Source of the DNA: Duncaniella sp.
GTDB taxonomy: Bacteria; Bacteroidota; Bacteroidia; Bacteroidales; Muribaculaceae
NCBI GenBank assembly: GCA_029052375.1
Contig: JAIDJD010000450.1
Location: 1 to 5,317, forward strand
Direction of reading: 5' to 3'
DNA length: 5,317 nt
Below the pieces are notes generated by a model. That model had not been told where the DNA came from. It searched no databases and was given only the letters and a program-made list of their open reading frames with translations. How positions within the stretch are numbered: position 1 is the first letter of the stretch; every line of letters starts with the position of its first letter. Positions 1 through 5,317 of this stretch are shown piece by piece. The position numbers were made by a program, and so were the translations under genes.

Positions 1-1
1 C

Positions 2-463
2 TACAGCGTCTCTGCACTCGACTACCTGCTCAAGCCCTACTCCATGGCAGACTTCCAGCGCGCGGCCAACAAGGCCCTGCTCCGCGCCGAGGCCCTCAGG
101 GCCCGGTCTGCCGCGCCGCGCTCCGAGGCCCCGAAGTCTATCTTTGTCAAGACAGACACCCGCCACATACGCCTGGAGCTGTCGGACATAAGCCATATCA
201 AGGGCTACGGCGAGTATCTGCAGATATTCCTCGCCGACAGCCCGACGCCGGTGGTGACCCTCAGCTCCTTCGCCGCCATCCTCGGACGCCTGCCCGAATG
301 TTTCGTGCAGGTCCACCGCTCCTACATCGTCAACATGGAGCGCGTCCGCCACATAGAGCGCGCCCGCATCTCGCTCGGCCCCGACACATACATACCCGTG
401 GGCGACAGCTACAAGGCCGCGCTGCAAGACTACCTCGCGCGCCTCACGGCCGGGATTCGTTGA
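2..463 (+). CDS. LytTR-family response regulator, 3' part (5' end outside the window)
   Basis: This is the C-terminal 153 residues of a two-component response regulator that binds DNA through a LytTR domain. The frame is already open at base 2. The first visible residues, including ALDYLLKPYS, are the end of a CheY-like receiver; K11 of the visible part is the conserved receiver lysine and P12 the following proline. A first Met at base 44 lies inside the last receiver helix, so it is not the true start. After a linker rich in Ala and Arg, the LytTR domain runs from about visible residue 46 to 150, with the typical KGYGEYLQIF strand region (67-76) and the HRSYIVN motif (105-111). The phosphoacceptor Asp lies upstream and cannot be checked. 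Whole proteins of this type are about 240-250 residues. In Bacteroidota such regulators are usually paired with a LytS-like histidine kinase, here probably just upstream (inference). It precedes the export operon and may control it. Confidence 0.93.
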   Translation, partial: YSVSALDYLLKPYSMADFQRAANKALLRAEALRARSAAPRSEAPKSIFVKTDTRHIRLELSDISHIKGYGEYLQIFLADSPTPVVTLSSFAAILGRLPECFVQVHRSYIVNMERVRHIERARISLGPDTYIPVGDSYKAALQDYLARLTAGIR

Positions 464-467
464 AGAT

Positions 468-501
468 AGAGGCGGGTTGGTTGAATAGATTCGCCGCCTC
501 T
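468..501 (+). repeat. Inverted repeat between regulator and export operon
   Basis: AGAGGCGG at 468-475 is perfectly complementary to CCGCCTCT at 494-501, with an 18-base loop. It begins five bases after the regulator's stop codon. No T-run follows the right arm, so it is not a standard intrinsic terminator. It could be a weak terminator or attenuator for readthrough from the regulator gene, or an operator, since the right arm falls inside the spacer of the candidate promoter. LytTR proteins usually bind direct rather than inverted repeats, so the operator reading does not clearly point to the neighbouring regulator. The complementarity is seen directly; the function is inferred. Confidence 0.45.
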
Positions 502-522
502 CGGCTCGAAGGGCTACCTTTA
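490..522 (+). promoter_or_regulatory. Candidate Bacteroidota-type promoter for the export operon
   Basis: TACCTTTA at 515-522 matches the Bacteroidota -7 consensus TAnnTTTG at all fixed positions except the last. A weak -33-like TTCG (consensus TTTG) lies at 490-493, 21 bases upstream. Transcription would begin near 528-530, giving a leader of only about 20 bases before the TolC-family ATG at 549. The location in the only sizeable spacer before the four-gene cluster supports it. The -33 element is poor, and short motifs arise by chance, so this is tentative. Confidence 0.35.
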
Positions 523-548
523 CGGCGTAATTCCAACAGACGCCATAA

Positions 549-1862
549 ATGAAACAGCTCACAGCCATCATCATCCCCGCCCTGCTCACGGCCCACACTC
601 TCCACGCCAGGGAGAAGGAGGCCTGGAGCTACAGCCAATGTGTCGAGTATGCCAGAGAGCACAATATAGACCTGCGCAAGTCTCTCCTCTCGGAGAAGAG
701 CGCAGAGCTGAGCCTCGAGGAGGCAAAGGCACAGTGGACCCCGACACTCGACTTCGCCACAGGCCACGCCTATGCCAACACCCCCTGGGGGGTCGGGCAG
801 GGCGCAAGCCCCAACGCCTACAACAGCTCGTACTCGCTCAGTGCCGGATGGACCCTCTATGACGGGGGCGTCCGCACCAACACCATCAAGCGCGGGAGCC
901 TGGGCGCCGAACAGCGCAGGCTCGAGACCGCACAGGCCATGCGCACTCTCGAGACAGACATCCTGCAGGTCTACATCAACCTCCTGTACAACCGCGAGGC
1001 CATCGGCATCTACGAGGAGGCCGAGGCTCTGAGCAGGGCCCAGGCCGAGCGCGGCAAGGCCCTGATGGAGTCGGGACGCATCTCGAGGGTAGACTACTCG
1101 CGCCTTGTCTCCCAGCACGAGCAGGACCTCTACGAGAGTGTCAATGCCCGCGCCTCATACTCCACACGCCTCATGGAGCTGAAGCAGATACTCGAGCTCG
1201 GCATAGACGCCGGGATAGAACCCGACAGCGTCTCGTGGACAGACGCCGAGGTGCTCTCGGCCCTGCCCGACATCTCGGACAGCTACAGCCTGGCCCTGGA
1301 CAACGACCTCGTCCTCAAGAGCTACGGCCTCGAGAGAGAGATAGCCGGCCTCGACACAGAGATAGCCCGCGCGGGGGCCATGCCCAAAATCTCTGTCAAC
1401 GCCTCGGCTGGCACAGGCTACATGGCTCCAGCCTCGACATCGTTCGGCACAGCCCTCAGGCGCAATCTCAGCGAGACCATAGGCCTGACGCTCAGCGTCC
1501 CCATCCTCGACCAGAAGAAGACCAAGACAGCCACGGCCCAGGCACGCGTCCGCGAGATGGACGCCGACCTAGACACGGAGAAGCGCCGCACACAGCTCTC
1601 CCAGCTCGTCGAGGGGAGCTACATAGACACCCGCGCCGCCCAGGCCCGCTTCGAGGCCTCGCTCAGACAGCTCGAGAGCGCACAGCTCACCTCAGACCTC
1701 ACCAACGAGCAGTTCTCGCTCGGATACGTAGACGCCATCGAGCTGATGAGTGCCCACAACGACCTCACCGAGGCACGCCGCTCGGCCCTTCAGGCCAAGT
1801 ATATGGCCATGCTCGGCAAGAAGATGATAGAATACTGGCGCACAGCCACAATAACCCTCTGA
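549..1862 (+). CDS. TolC-family outer-membrane efflux channel protein
   Basis: This 437-residue protein is predicted to form the trimeric outer-membrane channel and periplasmic tunnel of a tripartite exporter. Residues 1-20 are a signal peptide: a basic start, a hydrophobic core, and a type I cleavage site after LHA (residue 20). There is no lipobox, so it is not lipidated. The mature part shows the internal duplication of the outer-membrane efflux protein family. The first half has a strand ending in WTLYDGG (101-107), and the second has the matching LSVPILDQKK (315-324). Each is followed by long Ala/Glu/Gln/Arg-rich helices, including A-rich coiled-coil stretches around 118-215 and 325-425. 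Length is normal for the family. The ATG at 549 is chosen because it puts the signal peptide at the N-terminus. No Shine-Dalgarno sequence is visible; the start is preceded by an A-rich CCATAA, as is common in Bacteroidota. It is first in the operon; the adaptor starts 23 bases after its TGA stop. Confidence 0.93.
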   Translation: MKQLTAIIIPALLTAHTLHAREKEAWSYSQCVEYAREHNIDLRKSLLSEKSAELSLEEAKAQWTPTLDFATGHAYANTPWGVGQGASPNAYNSSYSLSAGWTLYDGGVRTNTIKRGSLGAEQRRLETAQAMRTLETDILQVYINLLYNREAIGIYEEAEALSRAQAERGKALMESGRISRVDYSRLVSQHEQDLYESVNARASYSTRLMELKQILELGIDAGIEPDSVSWTDAEVLSALPDISDSYSLALDNDLVLKSYGLEREIAGLDTEIARAGAMPKISVNASAGTGYMAPASTSFGTALRRNLSETIGLTLSVPILDQKKTKTATAQARVREMDADLDTEKRRTQLSQLVEGSYIDTRAAQARFEASLRQLESAQLTSDLTNEQFSLGYVDAIELMSAHNDLTEARRSALQAKYMAMLGKKMIEYWRTATITL

Positions 1863-1885
1863 CAACCTATCCCATACCCGCAGAT

Positions 1886-3028
1886 ATGAAATACATAGCC
1901 ACAGCCACAGCTCTCATGGCCCTCATAGCCCTGAGCTCATGCAGCAAGGAGCAGGCCCCCGTGCTCGAGACCGTCAGGGCAGAGCGCGGACAGCTCACAG
2001 AGACCGTCACCGCCACCGGCACAGTCGAATCCGTCACACAGGTGGATGTCGGCACACAGGTGACAGGCATCATCGACAAGCTCTATGCCGACTACAACAC
2101 CGTGGTCTCAAAGGGCCAGCTGATAGCCGAGATAGAGAAGACAATGCTCGAGAGCGACCTGCGCAGCGCCGAGGCCAGCGTCGAGAGCGCCAAGGCCACA
2201 TACGAATACAACCTCGCCAACTACAACAGAGACAAGGCTCTGCACGACAAGCAGCTGATCAGCGCCTACGAGTTCCAGACCTCGAGGCGCGACCTCGACG
2301 TCTCGCGCACGGCATACGACAAGGCGCGAGCCGACCGCGTCCGGGCCGCGAAAAACCTCAACTATGCCGAGATTTACTCGCCGATAGACGGCATCGTGAT
2401 CTCGCGCGAGGTGGAGGTGGGACAGACCGTGGTCTCGAGCATGAACGTAGCCAACCTCTACACCATAGCAGACCTCGACAATATGCAGGTGATAGGCAAC
2501 GTGGACGAGGCCGACATAGGTTCTGTCAAGGAGGGCCAGGCCGTGACATTCTCGGTGGACGCCTATCCCGGCAAGCTCTTCGAAGGCACAGTGACACAGG
2601 TGCGCCTCAACCCCACGGAGGAGAGCAACGTGGTGACCTACGAGGTGGTCGTGGCCGCCCCCAACCCAGAACACAAGCTGATACCGGGCCTGACGGCCAA
2701 CCTGACCATCTACGTGATGCGCGAGAGCGACCTGCTCCTGCTGCCGGCCAAGGCCTTTGCGTTCGAGCCGCGGGGGGTGATAGAAACCTCCCTGCCCGCC
2801 CTCGGCGAGGGCGAGAGGCGCGTGTGGGTCTGCAAGGGCGGACAGCTCCTCCCGGCCACCGTAGCCACAGGCCTCTCCAACGGCATAATGACCGCCGTCA
2901 CCTCCGGCATCAGCGAGGGCGACGAGGTGGCCACGGGCTACTCGGCCCGGCCCGCAGACCCGGACAGCCCGTCGGAACAGAGCCCCTTTGCCCCAAAGCC
3001 CCCGAGCCGCAACAGCAAAAAGAAGTGA
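1886..3028 (+). CDS. Periplasmic adaptor (membrane-fusion) lipoprotein, HlyD/MacA type
   Basis: This 380-residue adaptor would link the inner-membrane ABC transporter to the TolC-type channel. Residues 1-18 are a lipoprotein signal peptide with lipobox LSSC (16-19), so Cys19 should be acylated. Domains in order: first barrel-sandwich half (about 46-84), alpha-helical hairpin rich in Ala, Glu and Arg (about 86-158), second half with AEIYSPIDGIV (161-171), a beta-barrel (about 190-278) with the typical PGLTANLTIYV (267-277), and a membrane-proximal domain (about 283-352). The tail, about 353-380, is rich in Pro and Ser and ends in three Lys; it looks disordered. The ATG at 1886 is chosen because it places the lipobox correctly. 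The open frame continues further upstream, but that part overlaps the TolC-family gene and lacks family features. The MacA-like domain order and neighbours favour an ABC exporter over an RND pump. Its stop lies three bases before the ATPase start, indicating one transcript. Confidence 0.93.
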   Translation: MKYIATATALMALIALSSCSKEQAPVLETVRAERGQLTETVTATGTVESVTQVDVGTQVTGIIDKLYADYNTVVSKGQLIAEIEKTMLESDLRSAEASVESAKATYEYNLANYNRDKALHDKQLISAYEFQTSRRDLDVSRTAYDKARADRVRAAKNLNYAEIYSPIDGIVISREVEVGQTVVSSMNVANLYTIADLDNMQVIGNVDEADIGSVKEGQAVTFSVDAYPGKLFEGTVTQVRLNPTEESNVVTYEVVVAAPNPEHKLIPGLTANLTIYVMRESDLLLLPAKAFAFEPRGVIETSLPALGEGERRVWVCKGGQLLPATVATGLSNGIMTAVTSGISEGDEVATGYSARPADPDSPSEQSPFAPKPPSRNSKKK

Positions 3029-3031
3029 GAT

Positions 3032-3790
3032 ATGGAACAGCATGAGACCAAGGAGATAATAGCCGTGCGCGGCCTGAGACGCAACTTCGAGGTGGGAGGA
3101 GAGACGGTCAAGGCCCTCAGGGGCATCTCGTTCTCTATCCGCGAGGGCGAGTTTGTCACCATCATGGGCACGTCGGGCTCGGGCAAGTCTACCCTGCTCA
3201 ACCTGCTCGGATGCCTCGACACCCCCACCGATGGAGAATACATACTCGACGGCACGGAGGTGCAGTCGATGTCCAAGAACCGGCGCGCCGTCACCCGCAA
3301 CCGCAAGATAGGCTTCGTCTTCCAGAACTACAACCTCCTGCCCAAGACCACGGCCATAGAGAATGTCGAGCTCCCCCTGCTATACAATCCCGCCGTCTCT
3401 GCCTCAGAGCGGCGCGCCCGCGCCATCAAGGCCCTCGAGGCCGTGGGGCTCGCCGGACGCCTCAACCACAAGAGCAACCAGATGTCCGGCGGACAGCAGC
3501 AGCGCGTGGCCATAGCCCGCGCCCTGGTCAACGACCCCGTGATAATCCTCGCCGACGAGGCCACGGGCAACCTGGACACGCGCACCTCGTTCAGCATCCT
3601 CAGCCTCTTCCAGGAGTTCCACAGGCGGGGGCGCACCATCATCTTCGTCACGCACAACCCCGACCTGGCCCGCTACTCCTCGCGCAACATCGTGCTCCGC
3701 GACGGCCGCATAGTCTCTGACACGCGCAACCACGCCCCCGAGAGCGCCCGTGAGGCACTCGAGGCCCTGCCCGCCGGCGACCTCGACTGA
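3032..3790 (+). CDS. ABC transporter ATP-binding protein, MacB/LolD type
   Basis: This 252-residue nucleotide-binding subunit powers the exporter from the cytoplasmic face of the inner membrane. All ABC ATPase motifs are present: Walker A GTSGSGKST (46-54), Q-loop Gln98 in FVFQNYNLLP, signature MSGGQ (151-155), Walker B ending in ILADE (172-176) with catalytic Glu176, D-loop around GNLD (179-182), and the switch His208 in FVTHN. The early VKALRGISF (26-34) and the motif spacing are typical of the MacB/LolD/FtsE branch. In E. coli MacB the ATPase is fused to the permease; here they are separate genes, which is common in Bacteroidota. About 25 residues after the last core strand are acidic and probably flexible. 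The ATG at 3032 follows the adaptor stop by three bases with no strong ribosome-binding site. The permease starts 38 bases downstream. The gene looks fully intact. Confidence 0.95.
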   Translation: MEQHETKEIIAVRGLRRNFEVGGETVKALRGISFSIREGEFVTIMGTSGSGKSTLLNLLGCLDTPTDGEYILDGTEVQSMSKNRRAVTRNRKIGFVFQNYNLLPKTTAIENVELPLLYNPAVSASERRARAIKALEAVGLAGRLNHKSNQMSGGQQQRVAIARALVNDPVIILADEATGNLDTRTSFSILSLFQEFHRRGRTIIFVTHNPDLARYSSRNIVLRDGRIVSDTRNHAPESAREALEALPAGDLD

Positions 3791-3828
3791 CCCCCGCCCC
3801 AATCACCCTCCACAGCAACAGCCAAGCA

Positions 3829-5046
3829 ATGAAAATAGCCAACCTCCTGAAAATAGCCTTCAAAGCGCTCAACAACAACAAGCTGAGATGCTTCCTCACC
3901 ATGCTGGGCATCATCATCGGCGTGGCCTCGGTGATCACCATGCTCGCCATAGGCCAAGGCTCTAAAGACAGCATCAAGGCCCAGATATCAGAGATGGGCT
4001 CAAACATGATAATGATACATCCGGGCAATATGCAGCGCGGAGGTGTCCGCCAGAGCTCAGACAATATGCAGACCCTCAAGACCGGAGACTTCGAGGCCAT
4101 AGGCACCCTCGGAGGCGTGGCCGCCGTCTCGCCCTCGGTCAACTCGGGCGGCCAGTTCGTGGTAGGCAAAAACAACTATCCCTCGACAGTCTAAGGCATC
4201 ACCCCTGACTACCTTGAGATACGCAAGCTCAATGTCAAGGAGGGGACGATGTTCTCAGACCAGGACATCAGGCAGGCCGCCAAGGTCTGCGTCCTCGGCA
4301 AGACCGTCGTGGACAACCTCTTCCCCGGAGGCGAAAACCCCGTGGGACGCGTGGTGAGGTTCGGCAAGATACCCATGACCGTCATAGGCGTCCTCGAGTC
4401 CAAGGGCACAAACTCGATGGGCATGGACCAGGACGACGTGGTGCTCGCCCCCTACACTACCGTGATGAAGCGCATCCTCGCCATCGACTACATACAGGGC
4501 ATCTATGCCAGCGCCGTCGACGAGGACGCCACCGACAGGGTGATAGACGACATCACTGCCCTGCTGCGTCAGCGCCACAGGCTCGGCGAGAACGCTGACG
4601 ACGACTTCGAGATACGCTCCCAGCAGGAGATGAGCGAGATGATGCACTCGACGTCAGACATGATGACCGTCCTGCTGGCCTGCATTGCGGGCATATCGCT
4701 CCTGGTAGGCGGCATCGGCATCATGAACATCATGTATGTCTCCGTCACGGAGCGCACACGCGAGATAGGCCTGCGCATGGCCATCGGAGCCAGAGGGGCA
4801 GACATCCTATCGCAGTTTCTGATAGAGGCCGTCATCATCAGCGTCACCGGAGGCGTCATAGGCATCGCGGCGGGGCTCGTGGCATCGTGGCTCGTAAATG
4901 CCATAGCCCGCTGGCCCGTGTCGATACAGCTCTACCCCGTGGTCCTCTCCTTTGTGGTCTGCACGGCCACGGGTGTCTTCTTCGGCTGGTATCCCGCCAG
5001 GAAGGCCTCAGGCCTCGACCCGATAGAGGCCATCAGATATGAATGA
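3829..5046 (+). pseudogene. MacB-type ABC transporter permease interrupted by one in-frame TAA
   Basis: The frame from ATG 3829 to TGA 5044-5046 has 405 codons, the normal size for a MacB-type permease, but codon 122 is TAA (4192-4194). Before the stop, 121 residues contain TM1 (about 20-44, including MLGIIIGVASVITMLAIG) and the start of the periplasmic MacB core domain. After it the same frame continues without error: GITPDYLEIRKL (codons 123-134), the rest of the periplasmic domain, TM2 (about 278-302), the cytoplasmic ERTREIGLRMAIGA motif (308-321), TM3 (about 330-353), TM4 (about 366-386), and the C-terminal YPARKASGLDPIEAIRYE signature. Both sides match one family in one frame, so a single base substitution explains it. 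Simple gene calling would give two pieces, 3829-4194 and 4249-5046. Neither looks able to work alone, since the first lacks TM2-4 and the second lacks TM1. The absence of other damage suggests a very recent mutation, a sequence error, or suppression. CAA (Gln) or TAC/TAT (Tyr) are plausible original codons (inference). Confidence 0.88.
4237..4251 (+). other. Possible internal restart site after the permease stop codon
   Basis: AAGGAGG at 4237-4243 lies five bases before an in-frame ATG at 4249-4251, 54 bases past the premature TAA. It is the best Shine-Dalgarno-like sequence before any start in the window. It encodes Lys-Glu-Gly in the normal protein, so it may be coincidence. Bacteroidota ribosomes generally make little use of this signal. 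If used, it would yield a 265-residue fragment with TM2-4 and no signal sequence. Confidence 0.25.
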
Positions 5047-5066
5047 TTTGAATATGTATAGTGACG

Positions 5067-5134
5067 CTGCCGTCCCGAGACCTGTCAGTGCGCGACGCAC
5101 GTGCAGGCCCCCGGGACGGCAGTTTTTCTGTTTT
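5067..5134 (+). terminator. Rho-independent terminator closing the export operon
   Basis: An 11-bp perfect stem, CTGCCGTCCCG (5067-5077) with CGGGACGGCAG (5112-5122), is followed at once by TTTTTCTGTTTT (5123-5134). The long loop can itself fold: CCTG (5081-5084) pairs with CAGG (5104-5107), and GTGCG (5088-5092) pairs with CGCAC (5096-5100) around a CGA loop. This gives one elongated hairpin with two internal loops. It starts 20 bases after the permease stop codon, where an operon terminator is expected. The T-tract is only on the + side, so it should work in one direction. Confidence 0.9.
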
Positions 5135-5135
5135 C

Positions 5136-5167
5136 AGTCATTGGTCTTGGTGTTTAGTCAGTTGCAT
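5136..5167 (+). repeat. Heptad-based direct repeat, copy A
   Basis: This 32-base stretch is made of degenerate units resembling AGTCATT and GGTCTTG, and ends in GTTGCAT. After removing one 7-base unit from copy B (5256-5294), the two match at 26 of 32 positions by hand alignment. It starts immediately after the terminator's T-tract and is more AT-rich than the genes. A palindrome follows nine bases later. Confidence 0.6.
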
Positions 5168-5175
5168 ATCAGCAG

Positions 5176-5195
5176 GGGCGCAATGTATTGCGTCC
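5176..5195 (+). repeat. Palindrome 1 (CGCAAT-GT-ATTGCG core)
   Basis: CGCAAT (5179-5184) and ATTGCG (5187-5192) are perfectly complementary around GT. The arms extend outwards by three more pairs, one of them G-T, giving GGG on the left and TCC on the right. As RNA it could form an eight-pair stem with a UGUA loop. No T-run follows, so it is not a terminator. Palindromic units of this sort are typical of REP-like intergenic repeats. Confidence 0.6.
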
Positions 5196-5209
5196 GCATC
5201 CACCGGTAG

Positions 5210-5219
5210 GGTCGCGACC
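5210..5219. repeat. Palindrome 2 (GGTCGCGACC)
   Basis: This is a perfect 10-base palindrome with no spacer, in the block between the two heptad repeats. A smaller palindrome, ACCGGT, lies just before it at 5202-5207. A spacer-less palindrome suits a protein-binding site or a repeat element better than an RNA hairpin. In GC-rich DNA, 10-base palindromes also occur by chance, but the neighbouring palindromes make it part of a pattern. Confidence 0.4.
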
Positions 5220-5255
5220 TGTCTCTTGCCTGCCCTTCACCGTTCCATCGGGGTA

Positions 5256-5294
5256 AGTCATTAGTGATTAGTCTTGGTTGTCAGTCGTTTGCAT
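5256..5294 (+). repeat. Heptad-based direct repeat, copy B
   Basis: This 39-base stretch begins AGTCATT AGTGATT AGTCTTG and ends in GTTTGCAT. It equals copy A (5136-5167) plus one extra seven-base unit, AGTGATT, with six mismatches elsewhere. The two copies start 120 bases apart. A palindrome follows four bases later, just as one follows copy A. Confidence 0.6.
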
Positions 5295-5298
5295 CAAT

Positions 5299-5316
5299 TT
5301 GCCCCGGAAGGGGCAA
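5299..5316 (+). repeat. Palindrome 3, hairpin with GGAA loop at the window edge
   Basis: TTGCCCC (5299-5305) and GGGGCAA (5310-5316) form a perfect seven-base-pair stem around GGAA. On the + strand this is a GNRA-type tetraloop, which would be a stable RNA hairpin. It sits where palindrome 1 sits relative to copy A. The window ends one base later, so whether a T-run or more repeats follow cannot be seen. Confidence 0.55.
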
Positions 5317-5317
5317 C

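Noticed and set aside
44..463. Complete 139-residue regulator starting at base 44
   Set aside because: The frame is open to the window edge and encodes the end of a receiver domain before this Met, so the gene is truncated by the window, not short.
444..1118. 224-codon open frame on the minus strand opposite the TolC-family gene
   Set aside because: Same shadow effect; the composition is rich in Gly, Leu, Val and Ala with no recognisable motif.
1235..1885. Long upstream extension of the adaptor reading frame
   Set aside because: It overlaps the TolC-family gene in another frame, is rich in Arg, Pro and His as expected of a shifted GC-rich frame, and would bury the lipoprotein signal peptide starting at 1886.
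2108..3043. 311-codon open frame on the minus strand opposite the adaptor gene
   Set aside because: The adaptor on the + strand has clear family domains. The antisense frame is open because the sense strand rarely uses the codons that give reverse-strand stops in GC-rich DNA, and its protein matches no family I recognise.
3791..3828. Regulatory element between ATPase and permease genes
   Set aside because: The 38-base C-rich spacer shows no hairpin, repeat or promoter-like motif; it is an ordinary operon gap.
4192..4194. Selenocysteine, pyrrolysine or programmed frameshift at the permease stop
   Set aside because: Selenocysteine uses TGA and pyrrolysine uses TAG, while this is TAA. Both halves are in the same frame, so frameshifting is not needed.
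5061..5264. 67-codon open frame after the permease
   Set aside because: It starts with GTG, runs through the terminator hairpin and the repeats, and its product has no coherent motif.
5136..5317. CRISPR array
   Set aside because: Only two diverged copies of unequal length are present, spaced 120 bases apart, with different palindromes; there are no regular spacers.

Overview
The window looks like a GC-rich member of the Bacteroidota, probably order Bacteroidales. Three things point there. The gene set is a LytTR response regulator followed by a TolC / lipoprotein adaptor / split MacB-type export operon. Start codons have A-rich or pyrimidine-rich leaders with no convincing Shine-Dalgarno sequence. 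A TAnnTTTG-like promoter element lies ahead of the operon. I cannot fix the family or genus from sequence alone. Third codon positions are mostly G or C, but isoleucine is an exception: ATA is used about as often as ATC, and ATT is almost absent.

Layout, all on the + strand. Bases 2-463 are the 3' end of a LytTR response regulator whose receiver domain begins outside the window. Bases 464-548 are an 85-base spacer with an 8-bp inverted repeat and a candidate promoter. Then come four closely spaced genes: a TolC-family outer-membrane channel (549-1862), a lipoprotein membrane-fusion/adaptor protein of the HlyD/MacA type (1886-3028), a MacB/LolD-type ABC ATPase (3032-3790) and a MacB-type permease (3829-5046). 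The permease frame is interrupted by one in-frame TAA at 4192-4194. A strong rho-independent terminator (5067-5134) closes the operon. The last 180 bases are non-coding and repetitive: two diverged copies of a heptad-based repeat, each leading into a palindrome, with a third palindrome between them.

Together the four genes would form a tripartite ABC export system. ATPase and permease sit in the inner membrane, the lipidated adaptor spans the periplasm, and the TolC-type channel crosses the outer membrane. The substrate cannot be deduced; macrolides, peptides, lipids or other amphiphiles are all possible for this family. The adjacent LytTR regulator is the obvious candidate to control the operon. 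As written, the permease would not be made full length, so the system is either recently inactivated, rescued by readthrough or reinitiation, or the stop is a sequence error.

I found no clearly new protein system. The points most worth following are the lone stop codon in an otherwise intact permease, the modular palindrome repeat after the terminator, and the strong dependence of isoleucine codon choice on the next base.
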